From Echinometra lucunter (Eukaryota; Echinodermata; Echinoidea; Camarodonta; Echinometridae), in contig CM057152.1 in assembly GCA_029962745.1 (NCBI GenBank), positions 29,166,319-29,230,318 on the forward strand: a stretch of DNA of 64,000 nt, read 5' to 3'. The translations under genes were made by a program, and so were the position numbers. Below, one piece after another: positions 33,332-45,200 of this stretch. Under the pieces are notes generated by a model. That model saw only the letters and a list, made by a program, of their open reading frames with translations. It was not told the DNA's origin and made no database searches. The stretch's first letter is position 1, and each line of letters opens with the position of its first letter.

Positions 33332-33854
33332 TGCTACCCTAGAAAAGAGTGAAAAGGAAAGATACCCTTAACCATTCAATTTCATAAAAAATTTTGTTGT
33401 TTATTATTTGTTTGTTATTTTATAAAACGGGTTCAGGAGTGTAACCAATCAGACATGCTGAAATAGGTCACGTGTGCGCTCTTTATTTTTTCGCTAACAT
33501 GCACAGGAGTGCAAAAAGTGCGCAGCAAAAAGCATAACATGCACTCTGACTGGAAATCCTCATGCAAGCATATGTTAACTCTGGGCGCAAACCCAATGCG
33601 CGTAGCTTTATGTGGCAAGGACATTGATGCGCGTATCAAGAAACGCATTACATGGTTAGACTAGGCTGCGCTTATGGTACGTGATGTCACAAAAGAATGC
33701 AAATGGCAGCATCCATGACTGCAAATCTTGACATTTCAACCAGGTTCGTTGCTTATATTCTGGCTTTATATTCATGTTGTTGACCCGTTTTATAAAACAA
33801 ATAATTCACACTTTGTGGCTCGGGCATTTTATAGTGATACATACAGCACTCAGT

Positions 33855-33916
33855 TAAGTCACAATGAGTGGGATAATGAACTCGACAAATCTCGTTCATT
33901 ATCCCATTGTGACTTA
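33855..33916. repeat. Strong 60-base hairpin
   Basis: The left arm AAGTCACAATG and GGGATAATGAAC pairs with GTTCATTATCCC and CATTGTGACTT; a 3-base bulge interrupts the stem and the loop is about 14 bases. The fold resembles a short MITE or a small-RNA precursor; the sequence alone cannot tell which. Confidence 0.7.
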
Positions 33917-34407
33917 TTTTGACTAAACAAAATTGAAAAAAACAAATCAAAACTTGGGAGTATAGATGATCTTCTTCTTAAAGGTAAGTACAACATGCTG
34001 CCGCTCACACATGTTACAATTCTATAAAATTTAAAACCCCATCAAACCGATAGAAACAAAAGTTGCTTTTCGTTGCTAATGAGTTTGGTCTTAAATCAAA
34101 GGAACATTGAATGTTTAGAAGATACAGGACAGAAGATATCCATGATTTTAATTATAGAAGTTTAAACACAGGCTATGACTGAACAGACTGATCTACCATA
34201 ACTTCAAAAGAATAATGTAGCTTATACCATTCTACATGATAATCCTTTCCCCTTTTTAGTTTTTCCTCTTTGTTTGTTTCCTTTCCAGTTGTGGACAACA
34301 CCTATATTTCAAGTTTCAATAATTCTGGTACATGTATAAATCTTCATACACAAATTTAATCTTTCATTCCATAAATATTCATTGTATTGCATTGTTTTAA
34401 GCATAGA

Positions 34408-34701
34408 TTTCACGGGCACACAAACGTTTTGCAAAGGATGCAAATGTCAAAAAAATGGCAAAATCTGATGTTCGCATTATGCGCCAAAAGTTCACCAAAC
34501 TTGAGCGTTCGGAAGCGTTGTTAATTGTTTGCCGGAAACGTTCGCATGAAATTTCTCACTTTTTTGAAATTCTGCCAAACTAAAAATGAACCCGAACCCC
34601 AAGGGCAAGTTTGGTGAACTTTTGGAGCATAAAATGCGAATGTTGGACTTTGCCACTTTTCGACATTGACAGCATTTGCAAACGTTTGCATGCCCATGAA
34701 A
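34408..34701. mobile_element. MITE, about 294 bp, TTTCAYGGGCA ends
   Basis: The left part (TTTCACGGGCA, AAACGTTTTGCAAA, TTCGCATTATGCGCCAAAAG, TTCACCAAACTTG) pairs with the right part (CAAGTTTGGTGAACTTTTGG, AAATGCGAA, GCAAACGTTTGCATGCCCAT) over nearly the whole length. Confidence 0.8.
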
Positions 34702-34736
34702 ACTAAGCTTTATTCATAAACGGTTAAACCGCACAT

Positions 34737-34899
34737 CAGGGCCCTGTTGCAATGAACTTACCATTGATGGTAACTGTGCCATCAATGATAACTTCCATGC
34801 AAACTTTGAATTTGATTGGCTGTTGAGTACTGTTACCATGGTAGTTACCATTGATGGCAGAGTTACCCTAAATGGTAAGTTTTATGCAATGGGGCCCTG
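34737..34899. mobile_element. MITE, CAGGGC-ended hairpin, copy B
   Basis: The ends CAGGGCCCTGTTGCAATGAA and TTTTATGCAATGGGGCCCTG pair, as do CTTACCATTGATGGTAACT and its partner. It shares the CAGGGCCC terminus with 8990-9145. Confidence 0.8.
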
Positions 34900-34971
34900 G
34901 TCTTAAATTGTGAGTCATTTCACATTATGTTGAGAAGTAAATTGACTCACAAAACATACAAGATAAATCAT

Positions 34972-34977
34972 TTTATT
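34972..34977 (-). promoter_or_regulatory. Possible polyadenylation signal of the HYR gene
   Basis: The minus strand reads AATAAA here, 634 bases past the stop codon. It is the nearest canonical hexamer I saw in the likely 3'UTR. Confidence 0.45.
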
Positions 34978-35610
34978 CAGTATTGTAACATTTTGTTCAC
35001 ATAATTCAAAAGTAAATATAGTATTGCAATTGTAACACATAACATAAGTACTGTTCCTTCCTTTTTTCTCCAAAAATACCATAATTGTACAAATTATACA
35101 TGGGAAGAATCATTAAAAGTGTCTCTTTTAACCCATGACGAATACCCATTTTTACCATCTACATAATATCTAGTCCTGAGATATAAACATGAAGAGAATG
35201 ATAATACTTCATTTTTAATTATAAAAGATAATACGTACTGTGCCAAAAAATGGTAATTGCATGTTTCCTTCTTAAACCATCGTGTACGGGAACCATGTGT
35301 ACGGAATCAATTGACAGTTTTCATTTGATATTCATTTGATATTATGTCTTCAGCTTTACCCAAATATAACTGGATTATAAACCAAGCTGTCAGTTCTAGA
35401 TTGTTAAAAGATTTTATGAAATGGACCTAAAAGGGCCTATTATTTGTAGTGCTGCTTTGGGTACTTTCTTAAAAACAGTAGCATGTGATTCAAACTGATC
35501 ATAGTTTGATATCAATCACAACTCTGAACTAATAGGAGTTTGTGAGTTAGCAATTGATTTGAGGATTTGCGATCAATCCAGATCAGTTGGGCCATGTTCA
35601 GATCATTAGG
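34978..35610 (-). other. Predicted 3' untranslated region of the HYR gene
   Basis: The stretch between stop codon and AATAAA has no open frame of interest. Bases 35500-35600 carry motifs (ATCAATCACAACTCT, TTTGCGATCAATCCAGATCA) related to the interior of the 8990 hairpin element, so the UTR may include an old MITE fragment. Confidence 0.45.
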
Positions 35611-36289
35611 TCAGTAGATTCCATCAATGCTGTCAGCAATCGACCCTCTTTCGTTTGTGCTGCTGGTTTCAGAATCAATTTCCTCTTCTTCTATGGCTCC
35701 AAGTGAAGATCTCACAGTAAAGTTTCCATCTCCACTGCTGTGTACAACAGCCGTAACCACTTTTTCGTCATCGCTACTGCCATTCCAAGGATCAGCAAAA
35801 CGAACATCGGGGACGTCGCCATATGAATCCATTTCAGTGGGAGTGTTTAGAGCATCAGCATTAGAAACTATTCCCCCATTTGACTCTGATTCATTTATAT
35901 CAACTAAATTTGACATTGTCACTTCATCTTCTATTGTTAGTGTTGAATCCTGAGAGTCCAACATTACTGACATATTGATCATTTCGTTCATTTCGTCTGA
36001 TAAGTTGGATTTTCCATCTCCTTGTGACCTAATCTTTGAGTCTGCATTGAGAACAAATCCGTTAGATCCATCTCCAGCATGCAACATTTCTTCTCCATTG
36101 CCGTTTAATTCTTGTTCATCGTTGATATAAGCTGGATTGATCTTTCCACCATTTTGTTGGGGATCAGGAGAAATAACCTTCTGCTTTTCTGGATAAGTGC
36201 TTTTTTCCTGTATCGTATCAGCTTCATCATCGTCACCGTCACTCTCACTACGATAAAATGTATCTGCTTTGACCAGTTCTGAATTGCTT
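35611..36289 (-). CDS. HYR gene exon 15: acidic cytoplasmic tail and stop
   Basis: The acceptor is ATAATGCAG. The 225-residue tail is rich in Asp, Glu, Ser and Asn, and contains [10 protein letters not shown], an NPxY motif for PTB-domain or endocytic adaptors. It ends DSIDGIY and a stop at 35611. No kinase or other enzymatic domain is seen. Several S/T-acidic stretches ([21 protein letters not shown]) fit casein kinase 2 sites. Confidence 0.85.
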
Positions 36290-39200
36290 CTGCATTATAA
36301 CAATAAAATAGGAAATATAAGGTTTATTTTACACAAACTTAAAACAACATGCAGATTGAATTCAAAAGCACTGGAACTGAAATAATTGTTTCAGTTACAA
36401 ATCACTGCTAGTGGCAGACAATTATCAAATTATAGAGACAGACAGAGTTTCGTAACAATGGAACTAGAACTAACAGCCAAATTTAGAGTTGTGGGAAATA
36501 TTCAGTGGATACTAACAATGGGCAGTAGCAGAATACTTAGGCACCATTTTGTACCTTCATTGTAGCCTTATTGCATTCTATAGACCATATTTTATTGATT
36601 TTTATTGATTCAGTTCTTGAAATGTTTAATATTGTTGATGTCTTTGCAGTTCCTTGGGTAATGTCCAACATTCTACCATACAATGTTACTATTATCCAAA
36701 GGTCTTACCCATGATGTTCATCGTTTGATAGTTGGCATCGTCGTACACAGAGTGGGAAACACAGTATAAGAAGCAATAACAAAATAACAGCCCAGAAAAC
36801 ACCCACAACAATCGCAAGGGTTTTAGGTTCTGTTTTGTGATGAAAAAAATGAGAGAAGACGAGATTTTAGAGAGAGAGAGAGAAGGAGAAATATGATGGT
36901 CGGTTCAAAATTAAAACAACTTTTCATGATCATGACACATCAAATTCATCCTCGGGTTAGGATCACTTAGGAAATCACTTGAATGTTTTAGCAACTTTGA
37001 GGTTACAGTGTTGTTTGTATATTATCATACATATTCGTAAACGTGCTAAAAGCTAATTTAAAGTTCATGGATCATTATTAGCATTACGCAGCCGATGTGC
37101 ATGTTATTATTGTTAAACGTAAGTTGATACTTCGCATTCTTTAAACTATGAATTCATCCCAATTTCAACATTTCATTCAACAATGAAGTGCCATCAGTAT
37201 ACCCACAATACATTTTAGCATTAACCATTTGTCTTTTATAAATCGTAGTATTAAATGAAAGCATGCAATGTCTATCAAAAGAAAAATATTTTTCTCAGGT
37301 GACGGAAGAATAGTTTTCATGGATAATAATGTCAATTCGTCCCTGGTTTCAAAAACCAACATATGGGCTTACATCACTACCCAAAACCAGTGACGAATGA
37401 TGATGTTCAAATATACAACAGTTCTCACCATTTACTCGGTCTTCCAATTCACATCTTGTTCCATAATATATGTAGGTAGAACATCTAAAAGTAAAATGTA
37501 ATGAATAGGGTCATAACATCAAATTTGTTATTACATGTCTTTAACAGGAAGGAATTGTATGAGATATTGAGTGATTTGGGTTTTTTCCACACAATATTGC
37601 ATGTTTCCATTTATGGGGTGTTCAGATATGAGGTGCTATTGTGGCGCCACAAAATTTTTAGTGTTCAAATACGGCGCCACATTGTGGCGCCACTTATGTT
37701 AATGAACGCGCATTGATATGTCAACTCTCAAATAAAAGAGAACTTTGTCAAAACTTGCGCGGACAATCTCATGACAACATATTTTGTGCTAACATTTTAG
37801 GAATTTCATTGGTGCGCATTTTTTGCAGCCAGGCAGCAAAAAAAATGTGTCCTGCCTCGCAACATTTTTTGTCACCTTATACCCCATTGATTTGTACACC
37901 AAAATGTTGCGGGGATTTTGTGGCGCCACAATGTCGCCTCATATCTGAACGCCCCTTTATTGAGTTCACTTTGCTTTAAATGATTGGCTCCTTTTCTTTC
38001 AGCTTGTAAATGCTATTACAATGAGCATAATAAAGAATAGTACATAGGACTGAAAATGTAAAAATTGTCTGTGCATTTGAGAAAGGGTCTACTACACAGA
38101 TGGGTATACCAATGAGGTATAACAGACGGGTACACCAGATAGAGGGAATCAGGTCATACTCTCTTCCACCTTATACACAAGTTTTTATCAACTGATTAAC
38201 AATTTCTGAGCCTTGTCATCATGACTTTTGGGGCCTGTTGGAAAACAAATTTTGGATACTAAGCAAATTTCATCGCACAGCCCGTCTCAATTCCCATTTA
38301 GCATGTCTTGCAGCACTCGCGGAGACTGGAGGCACAATGAAATTACGACGAAAATATATGTAAACTTACAGACATGACACCAGCTGGTCCCCATTAGGTT
38401 TTACACAGAATCCGTCGTGAAGACAGTAACTAGGGTTATGTGAACAGTAAGATACACAGGTATCGCCTTGGCTGGTACAGTTCATACCAGATGGACATGG
38501 CAAGAGGTAACATACATCCACTGTGACCACAGTACCTGGAAAAAGGAAATCAAAGTTGGTTTCAGAAATAGGAGAGGAATGTAGAATGAGAGAGTGAAAT
38601 ACATGTATGGGAGTGAATGACACCGAAAGAAGGTAGAGAGGCTTGTCTGCAATCAATCAGAGGGACTCTCATTTAAGGCTGAGAATTGGTTTCATATTAT
38701 CATGGTTTTTTTTTCCCTCTCCTATTCTTTCACCCCACCCCCCTTTCTCTCTCTCTCTCTCACCCTTCACCATTTTATTAGGGATGAATTCTTCTGTGCC
38801 CTCCATATCTACATCCCATTTACATTAGACCCTTTTCTAGCTTTCCCCCTCTATATATCTCTCTCTCTCTCTCTCCCTCTATCTCTCTCTCTCTCTTTTC
38901 ATCCCCATTTGGATTAATGGATAGTCCTAAATTTTGTAATGAATATCGCCAAACTAGGTCAGATATGTATATGCAACTTATGCCATTGCTCAGGTGTATC
39001 TTTGAAAATCTTCACAATGAAAAAAGGAGACCCCTTTTCTTACCATCATCATCGACCACCTGGACCTCTTCGACACCAGCACCAACCAGGCCATCGGTCT
39101 TGAGTGAGTTCAAGAGAATCTCAATCTCTCTTCTTTTGGAATCGGGTGTCGTCTCCTCAGAGAAACCAAGACTGATTTGAATCTCTACACCACCTGTTTC

Positions 39201-42200
39201 AGACATTCTGCAAGGGGACACACACGCAAGACAGAGAGGTAGTGAGACAGGCAGGCAGACACAGGGGCACATCTAGGATTTTATGAAAGGGGGCATTTTC
39301 AAGTAATAATGATAACAATAATAATAATTGGGTTTTATTTACCCAGGGTAGCCACATCAATATTACTACTGCTCTTCCTTCGAGCCCTGCAGTTACCCGG
39401 GGGGATATGTCTCATTGAGACCTGTACATCATGAGCGTAAACGAAAACATAGAAAAAGGGTTGTTTTTCAGCACCAGGCTGGGAACCTGGGGATCCCGTT
39501 TAGGATATAAAAAACAGGAAAAGTCTGGAAAAAAGGTATCAAATTCAGAGGTATGATGATGCAATCCCTGAATAAACCCCTGTTAAGGGTATGAAAATCG
39601 GATATGTTTCCCTGTTTCGGGTAGTAAAATAATAATAATAACAATAATACAAAACATTTATTTGGCGCTTAATACGGGCGTTTCTAAGCGCACTGTTATC
39701 TGTCTATAATTTGATAAGGGAATTGAAATTAAATACACAAAAATTATATAAGAAACCTCGAATAATTTTAAACTGGCATATAAATTAATGAATACCGAAA
39801 ATCAAAGTAGGTCCATGCACCCCCATTGACCGACCCACAACTGGGACATTCCAGAGAATTATTTATTGGAAAGGTAAGTTTTGAGCAGGGTCTTGAACTG
39901 ATTCACGGAAGTGGCTCGATGTATATGGGCAGGTAGAGAATTCCAGAGTGAAGGGACAATTGTAGAAAAAGCGCGATCGCCATATTTTGTGGAAGTGCGA
40001 GGTCCAGGAGTTAACTGCATTGTAGAGGATGAACGGAGAGGTCTTGAGGAAGTACTGGAACATAAAGAAATGAGATCTGTGAGCTACTTGGGGGCTTGCC
40101 CATTCAGAATTTTGTATGTAAGGAGAAGAACTTTAAAAGATATACGGTGATGTATTGGAAGCCAGTGGAGAGAATGCAGAATTGGGGTTATGGGCTCAGA
40201 TTTTCTAGAGAGGGAGACGAGTCTTGCAGCAGAATTCTGTACCATTTGGAGTGGAAGTAAGTGTGTATTAGGGAGGTTAGAAAATATAGAGTTACAATAA
40301 TCTAGGTGGCAGGAGACGAAAGCATGCGTTAATTTGGCAGTTGTGGGTCGGTCAAGTAGTTTCCTGATCTTCCTGATTTTGAACATACCAAAGGATGCAG
40401 ATTTACAAACATGGTTAATACGCTGCATAGTGAGATTTTTGTCAATCAACAAACCAAGATCACGTACCCATTCACTACTCTTTAGAGAAACATTATCAGT
40501 AACCAAGTCCGGAAATGAATCAGTGTTTCTAAATTTAGAAGATATATGAATCATCTCAGATTTTTGTTCATTGAGACAAAGCCTGTTGTTATAGGACCAG
40601 ATTTTGATGTCCTCAAGGCAATTGTACAGTTTTTGAGCTGCTTCGATTTTTTTCACTCATTCTTAAATAATCCCTGTTCCTAAGGGACATCATCTGCATA
40701 CATGAAAACGGGAAAAGGGTAGTTTTTATCAGCACCAGGCAGAGAACCCACGTATCAAATTCAGAGGTGATGGCACAATCCTTGGATAAAATCTCTGTTA
40801 AGGGTACAAAAATCGGAGATGTTACACGTGTTTAGGGCATCAAAACCACTGCTACAAAATCCCTGTTTAGGATGCTTTTCAGAAAGTGATTTACGTGGAT
40901 GATGTACAGGCCTTTATATCCATATAATCATGCCTTCGGTCATGATCATATTAATGTTTACATGCATTTTTGAAAAGTTTAATTTCTCAGAATTGTGAAG
41001 GAGCTCCTCTTTTCTAAACCCTTTTCATTTTGTTCCTTTACAGGTTCAAATTAGTAACTATGTCATAAAAGCAAAGTGGAGAATGTCAAAAGTTCTACAG
41101 AGTGCCGATGGTCAAAATTATCTATACATAAAGACTGTTCCGAAAATTCTGCAAAATTATTCTGGATGAGAGAATATATAGGTTGAGAGAATGATTTGCT
41201 CGAGTGTTCCTCTTCAAATATTCCACATAAGTTATAATCATACCAGAATGAAAACATTCTCTGAAGACAATATTTTAATAATCACGCTGAATCAAATCTC
41301 AGCTAGGAAAAAAGTAATAAATCCATTTCGTTCTCCTCGTATTTCAAACATTATAAGTTAGCAATTTGGTTTTTGCCAGATCTATGCTTTGATCTTACAT
41401 GATTTCAATGATTCTGGAGTCAAGGAAAGTAGAGTCCATTGCAAATGCTTCCTGAACCTGTAAAATTGAAACAAAAAGATCATAATGAACAGATGAAGAC
41501 AATTATTACTATGTCCTGGCCTTATCAAAAGGAATCTTCTTCTTCTTCTTCTTCTTCTTCTTCTTCTTCTTCTTCTTCTTCTTCTTCTTCTTTTCTTTTC
41601 TTCTTCTTCTTCTTCTCCTTCTTTCTTCTTCTTCTTCTTCTTCTTCTTCTTCTTCTTCTTCTTCTTCTTCTTCTTCTTCTTCTTCTTCTTCTTCTTCTCA
41701 AAAGTGCATTGCATTGAAAATAATATTGTTATCTCCTATCATAATGGGCTGAAAATAATATTGTTATCTCCTATCATAATGGGCTGACATGGCATCATTA
41801 TGTACCTCTCACCTTCATTTGCAGAGTTTCATCTATCATTCGATAATGTTCCGAGTTTTTATCTGCCAGGCTATCTGAATACACAAGATTTGGTAGCAAA
41901 ACCTTCATGGTGAACCTATTTTGATCTGCAGGAAAATCAAAGAATAACATTGTGAAAATATCACATAATGAATAAAATCTATAATACCCACAAAGAGTAT
42001 AAATCCTCCGCCAGCTTATAAAGAGACCCCTTTTTGCATTTACCTATTTCAAGTTAATGCATTTTAGTAGAATACTTCAAGTTAACACTATGTCAGACAA
42101 GCCTCTGACAAGCTTGCAGGTCATCACTTGTAACTATTGTAGTAGGAGCATACATACATATTTTTAATCGATCTATTGTATTGTTTTTTTTTTCATTTGT

Positions 42201-45200
42201 GACATTGGTTACGAATTTTACTGCTTACTGAAGTACAAAAAACCACAAGACCTGTTGACTGTGCATTCCATCTCCCTAGAACCCATTCTGCTTACTATTT
42301 TGTTCACTTGCTGTGCATAATTTCATCTCAATAGATAGAATTCACTAGCTGTTGCCATGATCAGGCAAGTCAGTTGTCAAGAGAAGCTTTTCTTCATAAT
42401 TAGTACGTCTGTAGGTAGGTTGCTATGCCGGGTGCTATGCCGGAAAACCTCTATCAAGGTTCTGATCCTCATCACTGATAACCACTGAAGTATGAGCATG
42501 TATATTACATTTGCAGAATTGGTCTATTTTGTGGATATCACCAAGAATTGGCTTGTAGGAGAACAGTACCAATTACCTCGTAACAAGACAACAGAAATGG
42601 TGAACGAGCAAGTCTCTTCATTGCCCGAAGGATCGACCGCCGTGTACGTCACAGAAGTATCTCCTCTCTCAAACATGGAGCCGGGCCGATGGGAGCCCGT
42701 CAAATTAACCATGCCAGCGTTGTCCCGGGCTGTGGGTACAGCCCAAGAAACTTCGACAGACCGTTCGTCTGCAGAGTGGAGGTAACCGAATCTACGACCA
42801 GGACATTCTTCAATAACAGGTTCTTGATCATCTGCAAAAAAGGGGGGAAAACAATAATATCAGGAACAGCGCATATGCACATTCGATTGCGGGACGGGGC
42901 AAAGTGTTTAATGGGAGTAGTTGCTTTATTGGTTCTTTTCATCAACAAAAATGGATTAATGGTAGCGATAGCAAACAAAAATATATATATATATTTTGAG
43001 GAAACATGTTTGACGGAATCGCCCAGAATCGATCTTGATCTCGAAATACGGTGTGGAATACACTAAATTTGGATTCTCAGTTCTTCACATGCAGATATCT
43101 GTATTCTGATGTTCATAAGAATAAGTGATTTCGGTTTCTTCGAGCCTCTCAAATTCTAAAGGATTGAGATAGGCCGAGCGTATGACTTTAGAAGCTTTGC
43201 CGATCTTCCTCATTTATTTGGGATAGGGGTATTTTGATTGGGAAAACAAATATTCCATCTCGGAAAACACAAATATGTATCCGTGAAAGGGAGATTCCAC
43301 CCCCACCCCTTTTTTTCCTCAGTGGAGGGGGCGGAAGCAGGCACAGCTGGCCGTTTTGTCTACCACTTGATCCGTATCAGTTCTTTCCGATCCTGAATAC
43401 TCACCGATGACCGTTATAGTAAACGAACATGTTGCACTATTAAGAAACTCGTCTGTGACCGTGTACACGACCTCTGTGACGCCAAGATTAAAGATATCCC
43501 CTGACTGATGCGTTGACATCCATGTGACGGGTCCTCCGCTGTCATCATTCGCTAATGGTTCAAGCCAGGCGATGGTGGTAAAACTATGACCGTCGACCGC
43601 ACGCCGAGTCACGTCGTTGGGACAGTAATAAATAGCTGGTGGAGTGTTGTCTAGAAAATGAAATGATACAGGTAAGACAGAAATGTGTTCATGACAGGTG
43701 CACTATACACTACCCTAGATGTCTTCTATTGCGTTATATACCTACACTAATTTAAGAGTATGAAGGCAATTGGTGCATGCGTCAGTGCACGTCAGTTAAC
43801 GTAATGTATGAACTGTTCAATTTCACTTTATATGGCCTACCATGCCAATCTTGTATGGAGATCACCGGTATAAATCCGTTTTGTCGAGTGGGGGGGGGGG
43901 AATGATCGACTTTTTCCGGCGTGAACTCACACTTAAGTATACACAAACACACCCTTACTCACCCGAGCAGATGCCCACATACATATAATTCCTTTATTTT
44001 GCGAGCGAGAGAAAAATAACCACTTTTTTGTTTGTTTTTTTTAGAGCATTTCAAATGAAAATTCCACTATATGACCGTCGTTTATGACATTTCTTATGAA
44101 CAATTTCACCAACTGATTCATTACAATATCATTTTCCCTTAAAATGAGGGGGGATATTTGGACACGCCATTCCCCCCCCCCCCCCCCCCCCCCCCGTCTC
44201 GAAAAAGTGGGAGATATATCCCCCCCATCCCCCGGGATTTACGCCAATGATGGGGATGCGTCAAAAGCCGCGTCGAAGCCTAGCAATAACCTATTTTCCA
44301 TTCCCTTTTTTATAAAGTCGTTCGCACAAGGTGCAAAACAGGCCGCGCTTATGTCGCCGACGCCGTGCTCCGTCAGCGAAATGACACATCCTGCACAACG
44401 GACATTATATGAACATGCTCCAATTTATGACTCACGAAACGATTTCAAGTAGGCCTAACATGCATCTTTAGCATTATGATATCTAATTTACTGCTTTTAT
44501 TATAACCTACCTCCCAGTTTTTCAAAATACATAACACCGTCTTGTGGTTGAAGTTCGCTATCGGTTCTCGCAACGGTCTCGCTCAAGCGACACTCTCCCG
44601 ACGACGTATATTCGGCTGATCGACATATGAACATGTCCTCACTGACGCAAGCTTTCAAGCATTCAACAACATCAGAAGTATTGACGATTACGTCATCATT
44701 GTCGACGAAAGTGTATCCGTCGATCTGGGTGAAGAGGCTGACCACGAAATCTAATAATGTTGAAAGGTGCGAGAAAAAAAATCTTGTTTGTTTATGTTGC
44801 AAACTTGCACTGACGTTATTATGATGAAGAACATGGCAAACTTCAGTGACCATTTTTTTCTCTTCAAAATGAGAACTCCTTTTATTTTCAATAACATCTT
44901 GACTGTTCGCGCCATTTCGCCTTCGGGCTTACTTGTACAAGGTTATGGTTACTGAGGTGTTCTACTTGTATTTTCACCAGTTTAGGTGATTTGAACTGTA
45001 AGATCAGATAATATCCCCCACCCCCTGTCTAATTATGCACCTTTCCTAAATCACTTACAATTCTTCCACACAAAAGAATCTTGACAATAAACACAAAATA
45101 CCTACCTCGGACGGTGATGGTGAAGTTACAGAACGATGTGTGCCCGGAAGTGTCGTTGGCTCCGTAAATGACCACCGTGTCGCCCACGGGGAACTCATTC

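Larger units (their letters stand above)
32284..34407. other. Intergenic DNA between convergent NUP133 and HYR genes
   Basis: No gene was recognised. It holds C and G homopolymers (32514-32527, 32767-32775), a T run at 33005-33019, a Tc1-like inverted repeat, and a 60-base hairpin, listed separately. Confidence 0.5.

Noticed and set aside
41382..41717. Poly-Ser/Leu and poly-Lys/Arg frames on both strands
   Set aside because: Direct products of the (TTC)n microsatellite.
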